Program-made: the position numbers and the translations under genes
Notes under the pieces: model-generated
Seen by the model: the letters and a program-made list of their open reading frames with translations, nothing else
What the model was told of the DNA's origin: nothing
Databases searched by the model: none
Part shown: positions 35,680-45,029 of the stretch, in pieces
Layout of the letters: each line of letters starts with the position of its first letter
Position numbering within the stretch: position 1 is the first letter of the stretch
Origin: Clostridiales bacterium
Lineage (GTDB): Bacteria > Bacillota > Clostridia > Peptostreptococcales > Anaerovoracaceae
Direction: 5' to 3'
Assembly: GCA_015058065.1 (NCBI GenBank)
Contig: SVDB01000002.1
Location: 1-50,495, forward strand
DNA: 50,495 nt

Positions 35680-37806
35680 CTACGCGAGCGCTGCCTCCGA
35701 CAGCTGGGATATCGCGGTATCCCTGTATATGCCGCAGTTCTCCATGAGTTCCGCGTGTGTTCCCTTTCCTACTATCCTGCCTTCGTCAAGCACGATTATC
35801 TGCTCGGCGTGCAGTATGGTGCCCACCCTCTGGGCAACTATGACGCGGGTGGATCCCGCTGTATGTTCAGCCAAAGCCTTTCTGAGGGTGACGTCCGTCT
35901 TCATGTCCAAAGCCGAGAACGAATCGTCAAATATCATGATCATCGGTTTTTTGACGACCGCCCTCGCTATCGCGAGGCGCTGTTTCTGTCCGCCGGACAC
36001 ATTGGCGCCGCCCTGCGAGACCTCCCTCTCAAAGCCTTCAGGCCTGTCTTCTATGAATTCTGTGGCCTGCGCTATATCTGCGGCCAGTCTCATCTCTTCG
36101 TCTGACGCGTCCTCATCGCCCCAGCGTATGTTTTCTGCGACAGTACCCGAGAAAAGGATCCCCTTCTGCGGGACATATCCTATGGCGTCCCTGAGCGAGT
36201 CGAGCCTTATGTCTCTGATGTCCTTGCCGCCGATCGTGATACGGCCTTCAGTCGCGTCAAAGAATCTCGGGATCAGGTTGATCAGAGTGGTCTTGCCGCA
36301 TCCCGTAGCGCCGATGATCGCGGTGGTCTCTCCCGGTCTCGCGGTGAAATCTATGTCAGTCAGCACGTTCTCTTCAGCGTCAGGATATCTGAATGAGACA
36401 TGCTCGAATCTTATCTCTCCCCTGTCAGCATCAGTCAGCTCTAAAGCGTCTTCCTTGTTTTTGATGGAAGTCTCTGTGTTGAGCACCTCGTATATCCTGT
36501 CCGCGGCTATGCCCGCCCTAGGCAGGAAAATAGCCATGCTGGCGATCATCAGGAACGAGAAGACTATCTCCATCGAGTAAGCTATGAACGCCGTCATGGT
36601 ACCTACCTGAAGCCCTCCGGCGTCTATCCTTCCCGCGGCTACCCATGTGATCCATATGCTGAGTCCGTACATGATTATCATCAGGAACGGAGTAAGCGAT
36701 ATCATGGCGCGGTTGACGAACAGCTGATTCCTGTACAGGTCGGTATTCGCCTTGTCGAATCTCTCTTCTTCGGTCTCTTCCCTGCCAAAAGCGCGGATGA
36801 CCTGTATTCCCGTAAGTATCTCTCTCGATACCGCGTTGAGAGCATCGACCAGACTCTGCATTATCCTGAACTTAGGCATCGCGACCGCGAACATGACTAC
36901 GACCATCAGCAGTATCGCGATGACTCCGGTAACTATCACGAAGTTCATGTGAGCGTGCGTCTGGTAGACTTTGATGATCGACCATGTGCAGATACACGGC
37001 GCGAAAAGCATCATGCGCAGCATCATCGTTGATGTCATCTGCACCTGCTGTATGTCGTTAGTGGCGCGCGTGATGAGCGATGATGTTTTGAACTCGTCCA
37101 TTTCGGCGCTCGAAAACGACATGACGTTCGCGAACAGCCTTGACCTCAGGTCTTTGCCTATGCTCGCGCCTACCCTTGCGGCAAGCAAGGATACAAGCGT
37201 CGTGAATGCCATGACAATGACTGACATCAGCAGCATGAGGCCTCCGCACCTGAACATAAAGGCGTTCTGTATCGCCAGCAGGTCGAGCCCGGCCTCCTGG
37301 TCGCAGTCTCCGGCGTAAGCTATGCCCATGGCGAGCAGGTTGCTGTTGATCCTGCGGCTGCTGCCGCTGCTGTCAGAAACATTCTCGGTCTCCGTACCCG
37401 CTGATGCCTCAGCGTCCGCGAATGACTCCCCGTTCTTTTCAGCGTAACGCGTCACGATCGGGGTCAGGAGAGACTCATCGAGCGCGGTGAGTTCGTCATC
37501 CGTCATCTCCCTGCGCCTGTAGATCGCGGTACCTGCGTCATTTTTCTCATCAGCGTCAGTGATGAATGCGTTCTCCCACAGTAAGCGTTCGTCGTCCGTC
37601 ATTCCGGACGCCGCCGCCTCAAACTCGGATACAGTTATCGCCTCAGGCACTATATGCTCTATTCCTCTGTTCTGGATACCTGTGTCGATGAGCGCCTGCG
37701 TATACATCGGCAGATTCATCTCACAAAAAGCCTGTCCTGCCATGAGAAGCAGAACAAGCAGAGCGGTCCATTTATAAGGCATCAGCGTTTTGAAGAGGTT
37801 TTTCAT
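35680..37806 (-). CDS. ABC exporter half-transporter (TM-NBD) with an extracytoplasmic insertion and degenerate Walker B
   Basis: IIGATGCGKTTLINLIPRFFD, VSGGQKQRLAIARAV, IMIFDDSFSALDMKTD (Asp in place of catalytic Glu); about 140 aa hydrophilic segment between TM1 and TM2. Confidence 0.93.
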   Translation of the reverse strand: MKNLFKTLMPYKWTALLVLLLMAGQAFCEMNLPMYTQALIDTGIQNRGIEHIVPEAITVSEFEAAASGMTDDERLLWENAFITDADEKNDAGTAIYRRREMTDDELTALDESLLTPIVTRYAEKNGESFADAEASAGTETENVSDSSGSSRRINSNLLAMGIAYAGDCDQEAGLDLLAIQNAFMFRCGGLMLLMSVIVMAFTTLVSLLAARVGASIGKDLRSRLFANVMSFSSAEMDEFKTSSLITRATNDIQQVQMTSTMMLRMMLFAPCICTWSIIKVYQTHAHMNFVIVTGVIAILLMVVVMFAVAMPKFRIMQSLVDALNAVSREILTGIQVIRAFGREETEEERFDKANTDLYRNQLFVNRAMISLTPFLMIIMYGLSIWITWVAAGRIDAGGLQVGTMTAFIAYSMEIVFSFLMIASMAIFLPRAGIAADRIYEVLNTETSIKNKEDALELTDADRGEIRFEHVSFRYPDAEENVLTDIDFTARPGETTAIIGATGCGKTTLINLIPRFFDATEGRITIGGKDIRDIRLDSLRDAIGYVPQKGILFSGTVAENIRWGDEDASDEEMRLAADIAQATEFIEDRPEGFEREVSQGGANVSGGQKQRLAIARAVVKKPMIMIFDDSFSALDMKTDVTLRKALAEHTAGSTRVIVAQRVGTILHAEQIIVLDEGRIVGKGTHAELMENCGIYRDTAISQLSEAALA

Positions 37807-37816
37807 CTATCAGTTA

Positions 37817-38398
37817 TCAGTCGTATTTGGAAGTCCTGTCCGCGTCGATCGAACCGGCGCTTTCAAGAGCGTTCACGATGTCGTCAAGGCATTTGACTTC
37901 GATGACGAAATCGCGGTCATATTGTCTGCAGAATTCGGTCTTTCTCATGTCGTCGAGAAATCCGAAGAAACGGTCATAATAGCCGTTCACGTTATATACC
38001 ATCACCGGCTTATTGATCTCGCCCAGGAGTCCGAGGCGTTTGTATGTCATGACCTCCGTTATCTCATCCAGAGTTCCCATGCCTCCCGGCAGAGCGATGA
38101 ACGCGTCCCCATGATCTATCATCCAGTTCCTTCTGGCTGACATGTCGTCAGAGATCACGACTTCCGCAAGATCATCACGGGTCTCATCCGCGGAAACGAA
38201 AAACTGCGGCGTGACTCCTATCGCCTCGCCGCCGCCTTCTATTAGGGCATCCGAAACAGCACCCATCAGACCGGAATTCCCTGCTCCGTAGATGAGTCTG
38301 TGACCGTTCTCCGCCATCCACGCGCCGAGTTCGCGCGCGCGTACGATGAATTCCGGATCGAGTCCGTCAGCTGCTCCGCAATAAACCGTTATATTCAT
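37817..38398 (-). CDS. LOG/TIGR00730-family protein (Rossmann, phosphoribohydrolase-like)
   Basis: RLIYGAGNSGLMGAVSDALIEGGGEAIGVTPQFF, DAFIALPGGMGTLDEITEVMTYKRLG. Confidence 0.93.
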   Translation of the reverse strand: MNITVYCGAADGLDPEFIVRARELGAWMAENGHRLIYGAGNSGLMGAVSDALIEGGGEAIGVTPQFFVSADETRDDLAEVVISDDMSARRNWMIDHGDAFIALPGGMGTLDEITEVMTYKRLGLLGEINKPVMVYNVNGYYDRFFGFLDDMRKTEFCRQYDRDFVIEVKCLDDIVNALESAGSIDADRTSKYD

Positions 38399-39469
38399 TT
38401 ACATCACCGATTTCGCCTGCATCTCTTTGAGAACGGTATCGTCCGATTCTTCTTTGTTCCACTCCGGATCATAGAAGAGGTTGAGTCTGAGTTCGTTGGA
38501 TATTTCTCTGAGGAGCTTGCATCCGGCAATGCTGTTGCCCTGCGCGTCAAGCGCCGGACCGAACACGCCTATGCCCGCGCGCTTGTCGGATACCGACAGC
38601 AGTCCGCCGCCGACTCCGGATTTTGTAGGGATGCCTACCTTGATGGCGAAGGTTCCCGACCCGTCATACATGCCGCAGGTCAGCATCAGTGTCTTTACGA
38701 TACGCGCTGTGCGCGATGACATGAATCTCTTTCCGTCGAGGTTGCAGACGCCGTCATTGGCGAGTTTTTTACCGAGGTTTGCCAGCGATTCCGCGGTGAC
38801 GTTCATCGAGCACATCTTTGTATAGAACCTGAGCGTGTCTTCGACATCCGTTGTGATGATGCCCTTGCTCTGCAGCAGATACGCTATGGAGCGGTTACGC
38901 GAGCAGGTCTTCATCTCTGAGTCGAACACTTCTTCGTTGAGTTCGATACCCGGATCCGAGCAGATATTTCTTGTGTATCTGAGCATATCCTGGAACGAGA
39001 CCTCAGGCAGCAGCAGTCCGCAGACAGCCAGCGCGCCTGAATTGATAAGCGGATTGTAAGGCTTCGAATCGCTGACATCGAGTTCGACGAGAGAGTCAAA
39101 AGCTTCTCCCGAAGGCTCCATGCCTACCTTTCTGAATACCGGCTTGAGCCCGCAGACCTCGAGCGCTACTATGAGCATCACGACCTTGGATACCGACTGC
39201 ATCGTGAACCTTGTATTGTAATCGCCCAGGCAGATCTTATCGCCCTTGAGCGGATACAGGCAGATGCCGAGCTGATGAGGGTCCATCTTGCTGAGTTCAG
39301 GAATATATGTCGCTACAGCGCCTTTTGGGATCTCCTCTCTGGCGAGGTTCATCGCTCTTTCGATTATCTCTGTCGCCTTTTTTGTTTCAATAAGCTGGTA
39401 GTGCTTGTCTATTACAGGCATGCTGATCGTTGCCCTTTCTACCAGCGCTTCGTGCATTTTGTCTGCCAT
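38399..39469 (-). CDS. glsA: Glutaminase A
   Basis: GDYNTRFTMQSVSKVVMLIVALE, GMEPSGEAFDSLVELD, KPYNPLINSGALAV, GIPTKSGVGGGLLS. ATG at 39469 preceded by AAAGGAG. Confidence 0.92.
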   Translation of the reverse strand: MADKMHEALVERATISMPVIDKHYQLIETKKATEIIERAMNLAREEIPKGAVATYIPELSKMDPHQLGICLYPLKGDKICLGDYNTRFTMQSVSKVVMLIVALEVCGLKPVFRKVGMEPSGEAFDSLVELDVSDSKPYNPLINSGALAVCGLLLPEVSFQDMLRYTRNICSDPGIELNEEVFDSEMKTCSRNRSIAYLLQSKGIITTDVEDTLRFYTKMCSMNVTAESLANLGKKLANDGVCNLDGKRFMSSRTARIVKTLMLTCGMYDGSGTFAIKVGIPTKSGVGGGLLSVSDKRAGIGVFGPALDAQGNSIAGCKLLREISNELRLNLFYDPEWNKEESDDTVLKEMQAKSVM

Positions 39470-39480
39470 ATACACTCCTT

Positions 39481-39499
39481 TATCCCCATGGTAGGGTTA
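39481..39499. promoter_or_regulatory. Candidate CsoR-family operator
   Basis: TATCCCCATGGTAGGGTTA, an imperfect inverted repeat (TAtCCC...GGGtTA) with G/C tracts between divergent glsA and the CsoR-like gene. Confidence 0.3.
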
Positions 39500-39575
39500 T
39501 CTTTTGTCCCTTTTTCTGTTATTATTCCAATGACAGATTTTTATTGTTCACATTATAGCAAATTTGGAGACTGAT

Positions 39576-39974
39576 ATGTCAGATAATCACGAACATATTC
39601 ATACTCATGAGCACTTTCACGAGCATACACACGTCGATGAGCACGGCCATGAGTTCACACATACCCATGTCCACGGCGACGGTTCCCATCATCACGACCA
39701 CGGTCACGTCCATTCAGCCGAGCATACAAAGGCAGTCCTCAACAGGATGAGCCGTATAATCGGTCATATGGAATCCACAAAGCGCATGGTCGAAGACGGG
39801 CGCGACTGTTCTGAAGTGCTGATCCAGCTTTCCGCGATCGAATCCGCGGTCAAGTCTGTGAGCCGCGTGATCCTCAAGGAGCACATGTCCACCTGCATAA
39901 TCGACGCAGTCAAGAAAGATGACTTCGATACCATCGAAGAGCTCAACAAGGCTATCGACAAGTTTATCAGGTAG
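39576..39974 (+). CDS. CsoR/RcnR/FrmR-family metal-sensing repressor with a His-rich N-terminal extension
   Basis: AVLNRMSRIIGHMESTKRMVEDGRDCSEVLIQLSAIESAVKSVSRVILKEHMSTCIIDAV with the Cys / His-x3-Cys pattern of CsoR. Preceded by a His-dense region; ATG at 39576 follows TTTGGAG. Confidence 0.9.
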   Translation: MSDNHEHIHTHEHFHEHTHVDEHGHEFTHTHVHGDGSHHHDHGHVHSAEHTKAVLNRMSRIIGHMESTKRMVEDGRDCSEVLIQLSAIESAVKSVSRVILKEHMSTCIIDAVKKDDFDTIEELNKAIDKFIR

Positions 39975-39998
39975 GTCTGTATTATAGCGCAATACAAA

Positions 39999-40035
39999 AG
40001 AGCATCCGGAAGGATGCTCTTTTATTGCTTTTTTT
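39999..40035 (+). terminator. Rho-independent terminator of the CsoR-like gene (probably bidirectional)
   Basis: AGAGCATCC-GGAA-GGATGCTCT then TTTTATTGCTTTTTTT. Confidence 0.85.
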
Positions 40036-40040
40036 GCCCG

Positions 40041-43000
40041 TTACCGGTGTTCTCCCGGGCCGAAATACTCAAGAGCCAGCATCGTCAGGTCGTCGAACTT
40101 ATCAGCGCCGTTCTCAAACTCTTTGACCGCTTCGGAAATGTTCTTCAGCATGGTTTCAGGCGACGCGGTCTTGTCTGCGTTCAGCGTGTCAAGCATGCGG
40201 TCCGTTCCGAACATCTCGTTGTCGGCGTTCGTCGCCTCAGGCACTCCGTCGGTGTATACGAACAGTTTGTCACCCGGTTCCAGCCTGATCTCATAATCCT
40301 TGTAACTGACGTCGCCCATGCCTCCTATTACGAAGCCATGCTTGTCTTTGATCAGTTCAAATCCGCTGTCAACCCGCCCCACTACCGGATACTCGTGTCC
40401 GGCATTGGAGGCTGTCATTATTCCCGTCGAGAGTTCGAGGATTCCCATCCAGACAGTTACGAACATCTCCATCTGGTTATTCTCGCAGATCTCTTTATTT
40501 GCCCTCATGAGAACTTCTGAAGGAGAATTTCCTGATGTCGCGAGCGACTTGAGAAGCACCTTGCAGTTCATCATGAACAGGGCTGCCGGAATACCCTTGC
40601 CGCTTACATCGGCTATTACCAGGCACAAGTGATCGTCATCGATCATGAAGTAATCATAGAAATCTCCGCCGACTTCTTTAGCCGGATCCATCAAAGCATA
40701 CAGGTCAAAATCATTGCGCTCCGGGAACGGCGGGAACTCGTGAGGCAGTATGCCGGTCTGTATCTGATTCGCCATATGCAGCTCGCTGCTGACACGTTCA
40801 CGCTCAGACTTGATCTTATGCGCTTCTTCAGCTTTAGCAAGCTGACGGTTGACTACATACTGAACAAGCAGTGTCAGCAGGATCGTCGCGAACAAAGTCA
40901 CGCCCACATAGAACACCGGCTCCTCATAAAAGGCCTTTTCTTTTATGATCGTAGTGTTCAGTATCTTGCTGCCCCTGCCCATCTCATCGTTCAGTTCCAT
41001 GACAAAGGTATATCTGCCGCCCTTGAGGTTGGTGTAATAGATAGGGTCAAGCTCGCTGAGTTTGACTGTCATCATTTCTTTGTCAAAGCCTTTCAGCCTG
41101 AACGACACCGTAGGATCGACCAGCGAATAGCTGTAGACGAAACCGTAGATCGCTATCTTATTTGCGCTTGCAGGGATCCTGAAGACCCCTTTGCTGTCAG
41201 GATATACGAGCTCATCATCCACTTCGATATACGGTACAGCCATCTTCAGCTCGTTGACATCCTCGAGCGGCTCGTTGATATTTATCATTGCCACGCCTGT
41301 TCTTCCGGCGATATACAGATCGCCGTTATCTGTCAGTTCGCAGTATGCGTTGCTGGTGGCAATGCATGGAAGGCCATTTGCCATGCTGTAGTGGACAGGA
41401 TTGATCTCTCCGTTGGCGAGCAGTTCTCTGGCAGGAACGACATAAATGCCGTCGCTGCTCATGATCCACATATCGCCCTTGTCGTTTTTATAAATGTTTA
41501 AGTTGTCAGGGTACGGGAAGTTCTTTATCGTGGTAACTTCATAGTCTTCGCTCATATAGGCCAGTGAATTGCCCGTTACCAGCCAATACACTTTATTGCT
41601 TTCATCGTATTTGATACGCATCACGACTCCGGAAGTCAGGCCGTTCTTTTTCCCTACATTGCGAAGTCCCTCGTCATTGATGATGTAGATGCCATCGCCA
41701 TTGGAGCCCAGTAAAATGTCGCCGTTAGGTGCCTCGCATACCGTGAGCGTCTCGGCGTTTTCTATGCCGATGCTTTTGTCATATGTCTCAGCGACCTTGC
41801 CGTCTTCGATAATGTTAAGGCCTCCGGTGACCGCGGCGAGTATACGGCCGTCCTTCGTTTCGTAAACCATGCGGACACGGTCTGACAGCATGCCCTCATC
41901 TTCATTGAATATAGTGAGTGCCCCGTGGTCGTAGCAAAGCAGTCCCATCGATTTCCATGTCGCTATCCACAGGCGGTCTTTACTGTCGCGTATTATGGAC
42001 CGGATACGCAGATCGTCCAGCATCTCTACAAGGTCTGTGCCTCCAACCGGAGTTCCGGAAGCTGTCATTACCGACGTGAGCGAAACAGAGTCCACAACAC
42101 CCTCTTCATCTATCACCGTGAGTCCCGTATCCGAGCCGATGAACATCCTGCCGTCGAGCAGGCAGGTAGTGTTCACGACTGTTTCATGGATGCCGTAATT
42201 GGCGAATACATTTGAAAAGCGGTTTTTGACCAGTTTCATCACGCCTAGGCGCGTAGATACGAACCACAGATTGCCCTCGTAGTCCACCATCATATGCTCA
42301 ATGGAATTGTTGAGCGGCAGATCGGTCATATCGTGGAAGCCTTCGTCATCTATCATTCCGATGCCACCGCGTGAGCATACCCAGAGTTCATCCCCGACCT
42401 GATTTATCTCGGTTATACTGTACAGCGAGCCAACATCGATATGTTCGGCAGACTCAAAGCCTGCCTTTATATCGACATGGTATATGCCCTGACTTTCGGT
42501 TCCATAGTATATCTTTCCCGGCACTGCAGGATCCGGATATATGGCGGTGATGCCCTCTATGAGAGATTCGTCGTTCTCATAATAATTGACCAGATTGCCA
42601 TCGCGCAGAATGAACATCTCGGTGCCGTTCGTAGTGCAGTAGACAAGCTGATCCGTGCCCGCTACCATACGGTCGACATATACGTTGGCTATCCTGCTGT
42701 CGGTCAGCGGTGTCATTTCAAGGTCAGGCGAGAACATCGTGATCCCCGAAGTCGTGCCAACATAGACGTATCCATTGCCGTCCTCTTCTATCTCGCGCAC
42801 CTTTGATGAGCCCAGCCCGTCATCTTCATCCCAGAACCGGAACTCTCCGTTTTCCATGACCGCCACGCCGTTGTCATTGGTGCCTATCCAGAGTCTGCCC
42901 TGGTTATCGACAAACAGGCACGCTACGCTGCTGAGACCTTCTGTTGAGTCAAGGCGAACGAAATTATGCCCGTCATAGCGCACCAGCCCCGCGTAACAAG

Positions 43001-43241
43001 CGATCCATATAAAGCCTTCGTTTGTCTGGACTATATCATTAGCCTCAGCAGTTGGAAGGCCATTGGTGTTATCATAAACCACAGGGTAGTATTCGTCATC
43101 GCTTCCAAGCGGCACGAAAGGTTCCTGCTCTTCCGCTCTGACCGGCAAGGCTGCAGGCACGATAAGAAAACATGCCAAAACCAGGCTCAATGTCAGCCCT
43201 GCGATCGTTCTTATTAATGAATCTCTGCGTCTGCCCTTCAT
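40041..43241 (-). CDS. Propeller-type sensor (Reg_prop/Y_Y_Y) fused through a TM to a SpoIIE/PP2C phosphatase
   Basis: N-terminal signal/TM; repeats such as GFIWIACYAGLVRYDGHNFVRL and GRLWIGTNDNGVAVMENGEF; Y_Y_Y-like FRLKGFD...NLKGGRYTFVMEL; TM; ELHMANQIQTGILPHEFPPFPERNDFDLYALMDPAKEVGGDFYDYF...VIADVSGKGIPAALFM. Confidence 0.92.
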   Translation of the reverse strand: MKGRRRDSLIRTIAGLTLSLVLACFLIVPAALPVRAEEQEPFVPLGSDDEYYPVVYDNTNGLPTAEANDIVQTNEGFIWIACYAGLVRYDGHNFVRLDSTEGLSSVACLFVDNQGRLWIGTNDNGVAVMENGEFRFWDEDDGLGSSKVREIEEDGNGYVYVGTTSGITMFSPDLEMTPLTDSRIANVYVDRMVAGTDQLVYCTTNGTEMFILRDGNLVNYYENDESLIEGITAIYPDPAVPGKIYYGTESQGIYHVDIKAGFESAEHIDVGSLYSITEINQVGDELWVCSRGGIGMIDDEGFHDMTDLPLNNSIEHMMVDYEGNLWFVSTRLGVMKLVKNRFSNVFANYGIHETVVNTTCLLDGRMFIGSDTGLTVIDEEGVVDSVSLTSVMTASGTPVGGTDLVEMLDDLRIRSIIRDSKDRLWIATWKSMGLLCYDHGALTIFNEDEGMLSDRVRMVYETKDGRILAAVTGGLNIIEDGKVAETYDKSIGIENAETLTVCEAPNGDILLGSNGDGIYIINDEGLRNVGKKNGLTSGVVMRIKYDESNKVYWLVTGNSLAYMSEDYEVTTIKNFPYPDNLNIYKNDKGDMWIMSSDGIYVVPARELLANGEINPVHYSMANGLPCIATSNAYCELTDNGDLYIAGRTGVAMININEPLEDVNELKMAVPYIEVDDELVYPDSKGVFRIPASANKIAIYGFVYSYSLVDPTVSFRLKGFDKEMMTVKLSELDPIYYTNLKGGRYTFVMELNDEMGRGSKILNTTIIKEKAFYEEPVFYVGVTLFATILLTLLVQYVVNRQLAKAEEAHKIKSERERVSSELHMANQIQTGILPHEFPPFPERNDFDLYALMDPAKEVGGDFYDYFMIDDDHLCLVIADVSGKGIPAALFMMNCKVLLKSLATSGNSPSEVLMRANKEICENNQMEMFVTVWMGILELSTGIMTASNAGHEYPVVGRVDSGFELIKDKHGFVIGGMGDVSYKDYEIRLEPGDKLFVYTDGVPEATNADNEMFGTDRMLDTLNADKTASPETMLKNISEAVKEFENGADKFDDLTMLALEYFGPGEHR

Positions 43242-43250
43242 TCACGCGTC

Positions 43251-44432
43251 TTATTTATATGCCGAGGCGAGTTCGTCAGCCAGAGCTTCGAGCTTCGCCC
43301 TGCTTTCATCGTTGAGCGCGGACATGATCTTCACGTCGTTCTCGCAAAATGTCATGTTCTTGCAGCCCTCGAGCATGCCCTTCATGACCTTCGCGGCCTG
43401 CGGAGCCCATGATCCGTTTTCGATGAAGGCGAGCCTCTTGTTCTGGTAGTTTCTCTCAGTCAGAGACTCGATGAACTCTCTCATGAACGGGAAGATACCG
43501 TTGTTGAATGTAGTAGTCGCGAATACGACCGTGTCGTATCTGAACGCGTCTTCTACCGCCTCAGCGATGTCGTCCCTGGCGAGATCAGTGACCTCGACTT
43601 CAGGCACGCCTCTTGCCTCGAGCATCTCAGCAAGCGTTTCGACCGCCTTCTTGGTATTTCCGTACACAGAAGTGTAAGCAATGACGACGCCCTGCGACTC
43701 CGACTCATACTTCGACCACGTGTCATACAGGCCGATGTGATATCCGAGATCCTTTACGAGTACCGGACCATGGAGAGCGCAGATGGTCTGAATATCCAGT
43801 CCCGCGGCTTTTTTGAGGACAGCCTGAGTCTGAGGTCCGTACTTTCCGACGATGCCGAAATAGTAACGTCTGGCCTCGCATGCCCAATCATCATCCTCTT
43901 CATTTGTCTCGCCTATCTCGTCAAGCGCGCCGAATCTTCCGAAAGCGTCAGCTGAAAAAAGCACCTTGTCTTTCGCGTCGTAGGTCATGATGACCTCAGG
44001 CCAGTGGACCATAGGAGCGGTGATAAAGCTGAGCGCATGGCTTCCGAGTTCGAGCGTGTCACCTTCCTTAACGACCAGCCTTCTGTCAGCGAAGTCTTTC
44101 CCCTCGAAGAAATTGGCCATCATAGTGAACGCCTTCTGAGATGAAACGACAACAGCCTCAGGGAACGCTTCCATGAATCCCAGGATGGATCCGGAGTGGT
44201 CAGGCTCCATATGCTGTATGATCAGATAATCAGGGGAGCCGGCGGCTTCTTTCACCTTTTCGATCCATTCATCAGCGAAACGTCCGTCAACGGAATCCAT
44301 GACGGCAGTCTTCGCGTCTTTTATTACATATGAATTATAAGCCATGCCTTCGGGAACGATGTAATGGCCCTCGAAGAGATCGATGTCATGATCGTTGACA
44401 CCTACATAAAGAATATCTTCTGAAATCTTCAT
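43251..44432 (-). CDS. FprA-family A-type flavodiiron protein
   Basis: Diiron motif HMEPDHSGS, HWPEVIMTYD, C-terminal flavodoxin AYTSVYGNTKKAVETLAEML. Confidence 0.94.
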   Translation of the reverse strand: MKISEDILYVGVNDHDIDLFEGHYIVPEGMAYNSYVIKDAKTAVMDSVDGRFADEWIEKVKEAAGSPDYLIIQHMEPDHSGSILGFMEAFPEAVVVSSQKAFTMMANFFEGKDFADRRLVVKEGDTLELGSHALSFITAPMVHWPEVIMTYDAKDKVLFSADAFGRFGALDEIGETNEEDDDWACEARRYYFGIVGKYGPQTQAVLKKAAGLDIQTICALHGPVLVKDLGYHIGLYDTWSKYESESQGVVIAYTSVYGNTKKAVETLAEMLEARGVPEVEVTDLARDDIAEAVEDAFRYDTVVFATTTFNNGIFPFMREFIESLTERNYQNKRLAFIENGSWAPQAAKVMKGMLEGCKNMTFCENDVKIMSALNDESRAKLEALADELASAYK

Positions 44433-44457
44433 TATTTGGTATTCTCCTTAACTCAGA

Positions 44458-44835
44458 TCATTCTGCTTTCCAGAGTGAATGCAGATTGCAGTAAGCGTAA
44501 ACGGCTACGACTTCGTCTCCGTCACAGATCCTGAAGCATGCCTTAGGCGGCTGACCCGGCTCAAGAGCCTTGCGCTGGTTGCCCTGCTTTGTCTGCAGCG
44601 CCACCCACTCGATATAGTGTTCAGGCACCATCGGATGCTCTGCGGCACCGACTGTGACTTCAACGACATCGCCCTTTACTTCGAATACAGGCACGTGCTT
44701 CTCGACGGAAGCGTCTGTCGTACCGGCTGCGATCTCTTTCATCGGCTCTCCGCAGCAGATCACAGGAACACCTGTCTTCTTGACGATAGCGACTATCTGT
44801 CCGCAATGCGAGCACTTGTAAAACTTAAGTTCCAT
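44458..44835 (-). CDS. Desulfoferrodoxin (class with N-terminal desulforedoxin-like centre)
   Basis: CSHCGQIVAIVKKTGVPVICCG; EKHVPVFEV; HPMVPEHYIEWVAL; CNLHSLWKAE. Confidence 0.96.
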   Translation of the reverse strand: MELKFYKCSHCGQIVAIVKKTGVPVICCGEPMKEIAAGTTDASVEKHVPVFEVKGDVVEVTVGAAEHPMVPEHYIEWVALQTKQGNQRKALEPGQPPKACFRICDGDEVVAVYAYCNLHSLWKAE

Positions 44836-44925
44836 ATTATTCCTCCGTTATCATGACGATAGATTATATCAGTAGAATTTTAACATAGCGGGACCTTGCG
44901 GGCAATTGACCGAACTTACTTTTTG

Positions 44926-44955
44926 TTGACGCGAAGCGCTTTATCGTGCTAAAGT
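44926..44955 (+). promoter_or_regulatory. Predicted promoter of the GNAT gene
   Basis: TTGACG (44926-44931), 18 bp spacer, TAAAGT (44950-44955). Confidence 0.45.
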
Positions 44956-45029
44956 GTTAGCAGGAAAAATCAATGACCGCTGCTGACCGGATCTCCGATC
45001 TGCCAGCCTGTTTACCGGAGGAAAAGAAC

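Noticed and set aside
34864-36105. 413-aa plus-strand ORF spanning both ABC half-transporters
   Set aside because: Antisense across two genes and their junction; no domain recognised.
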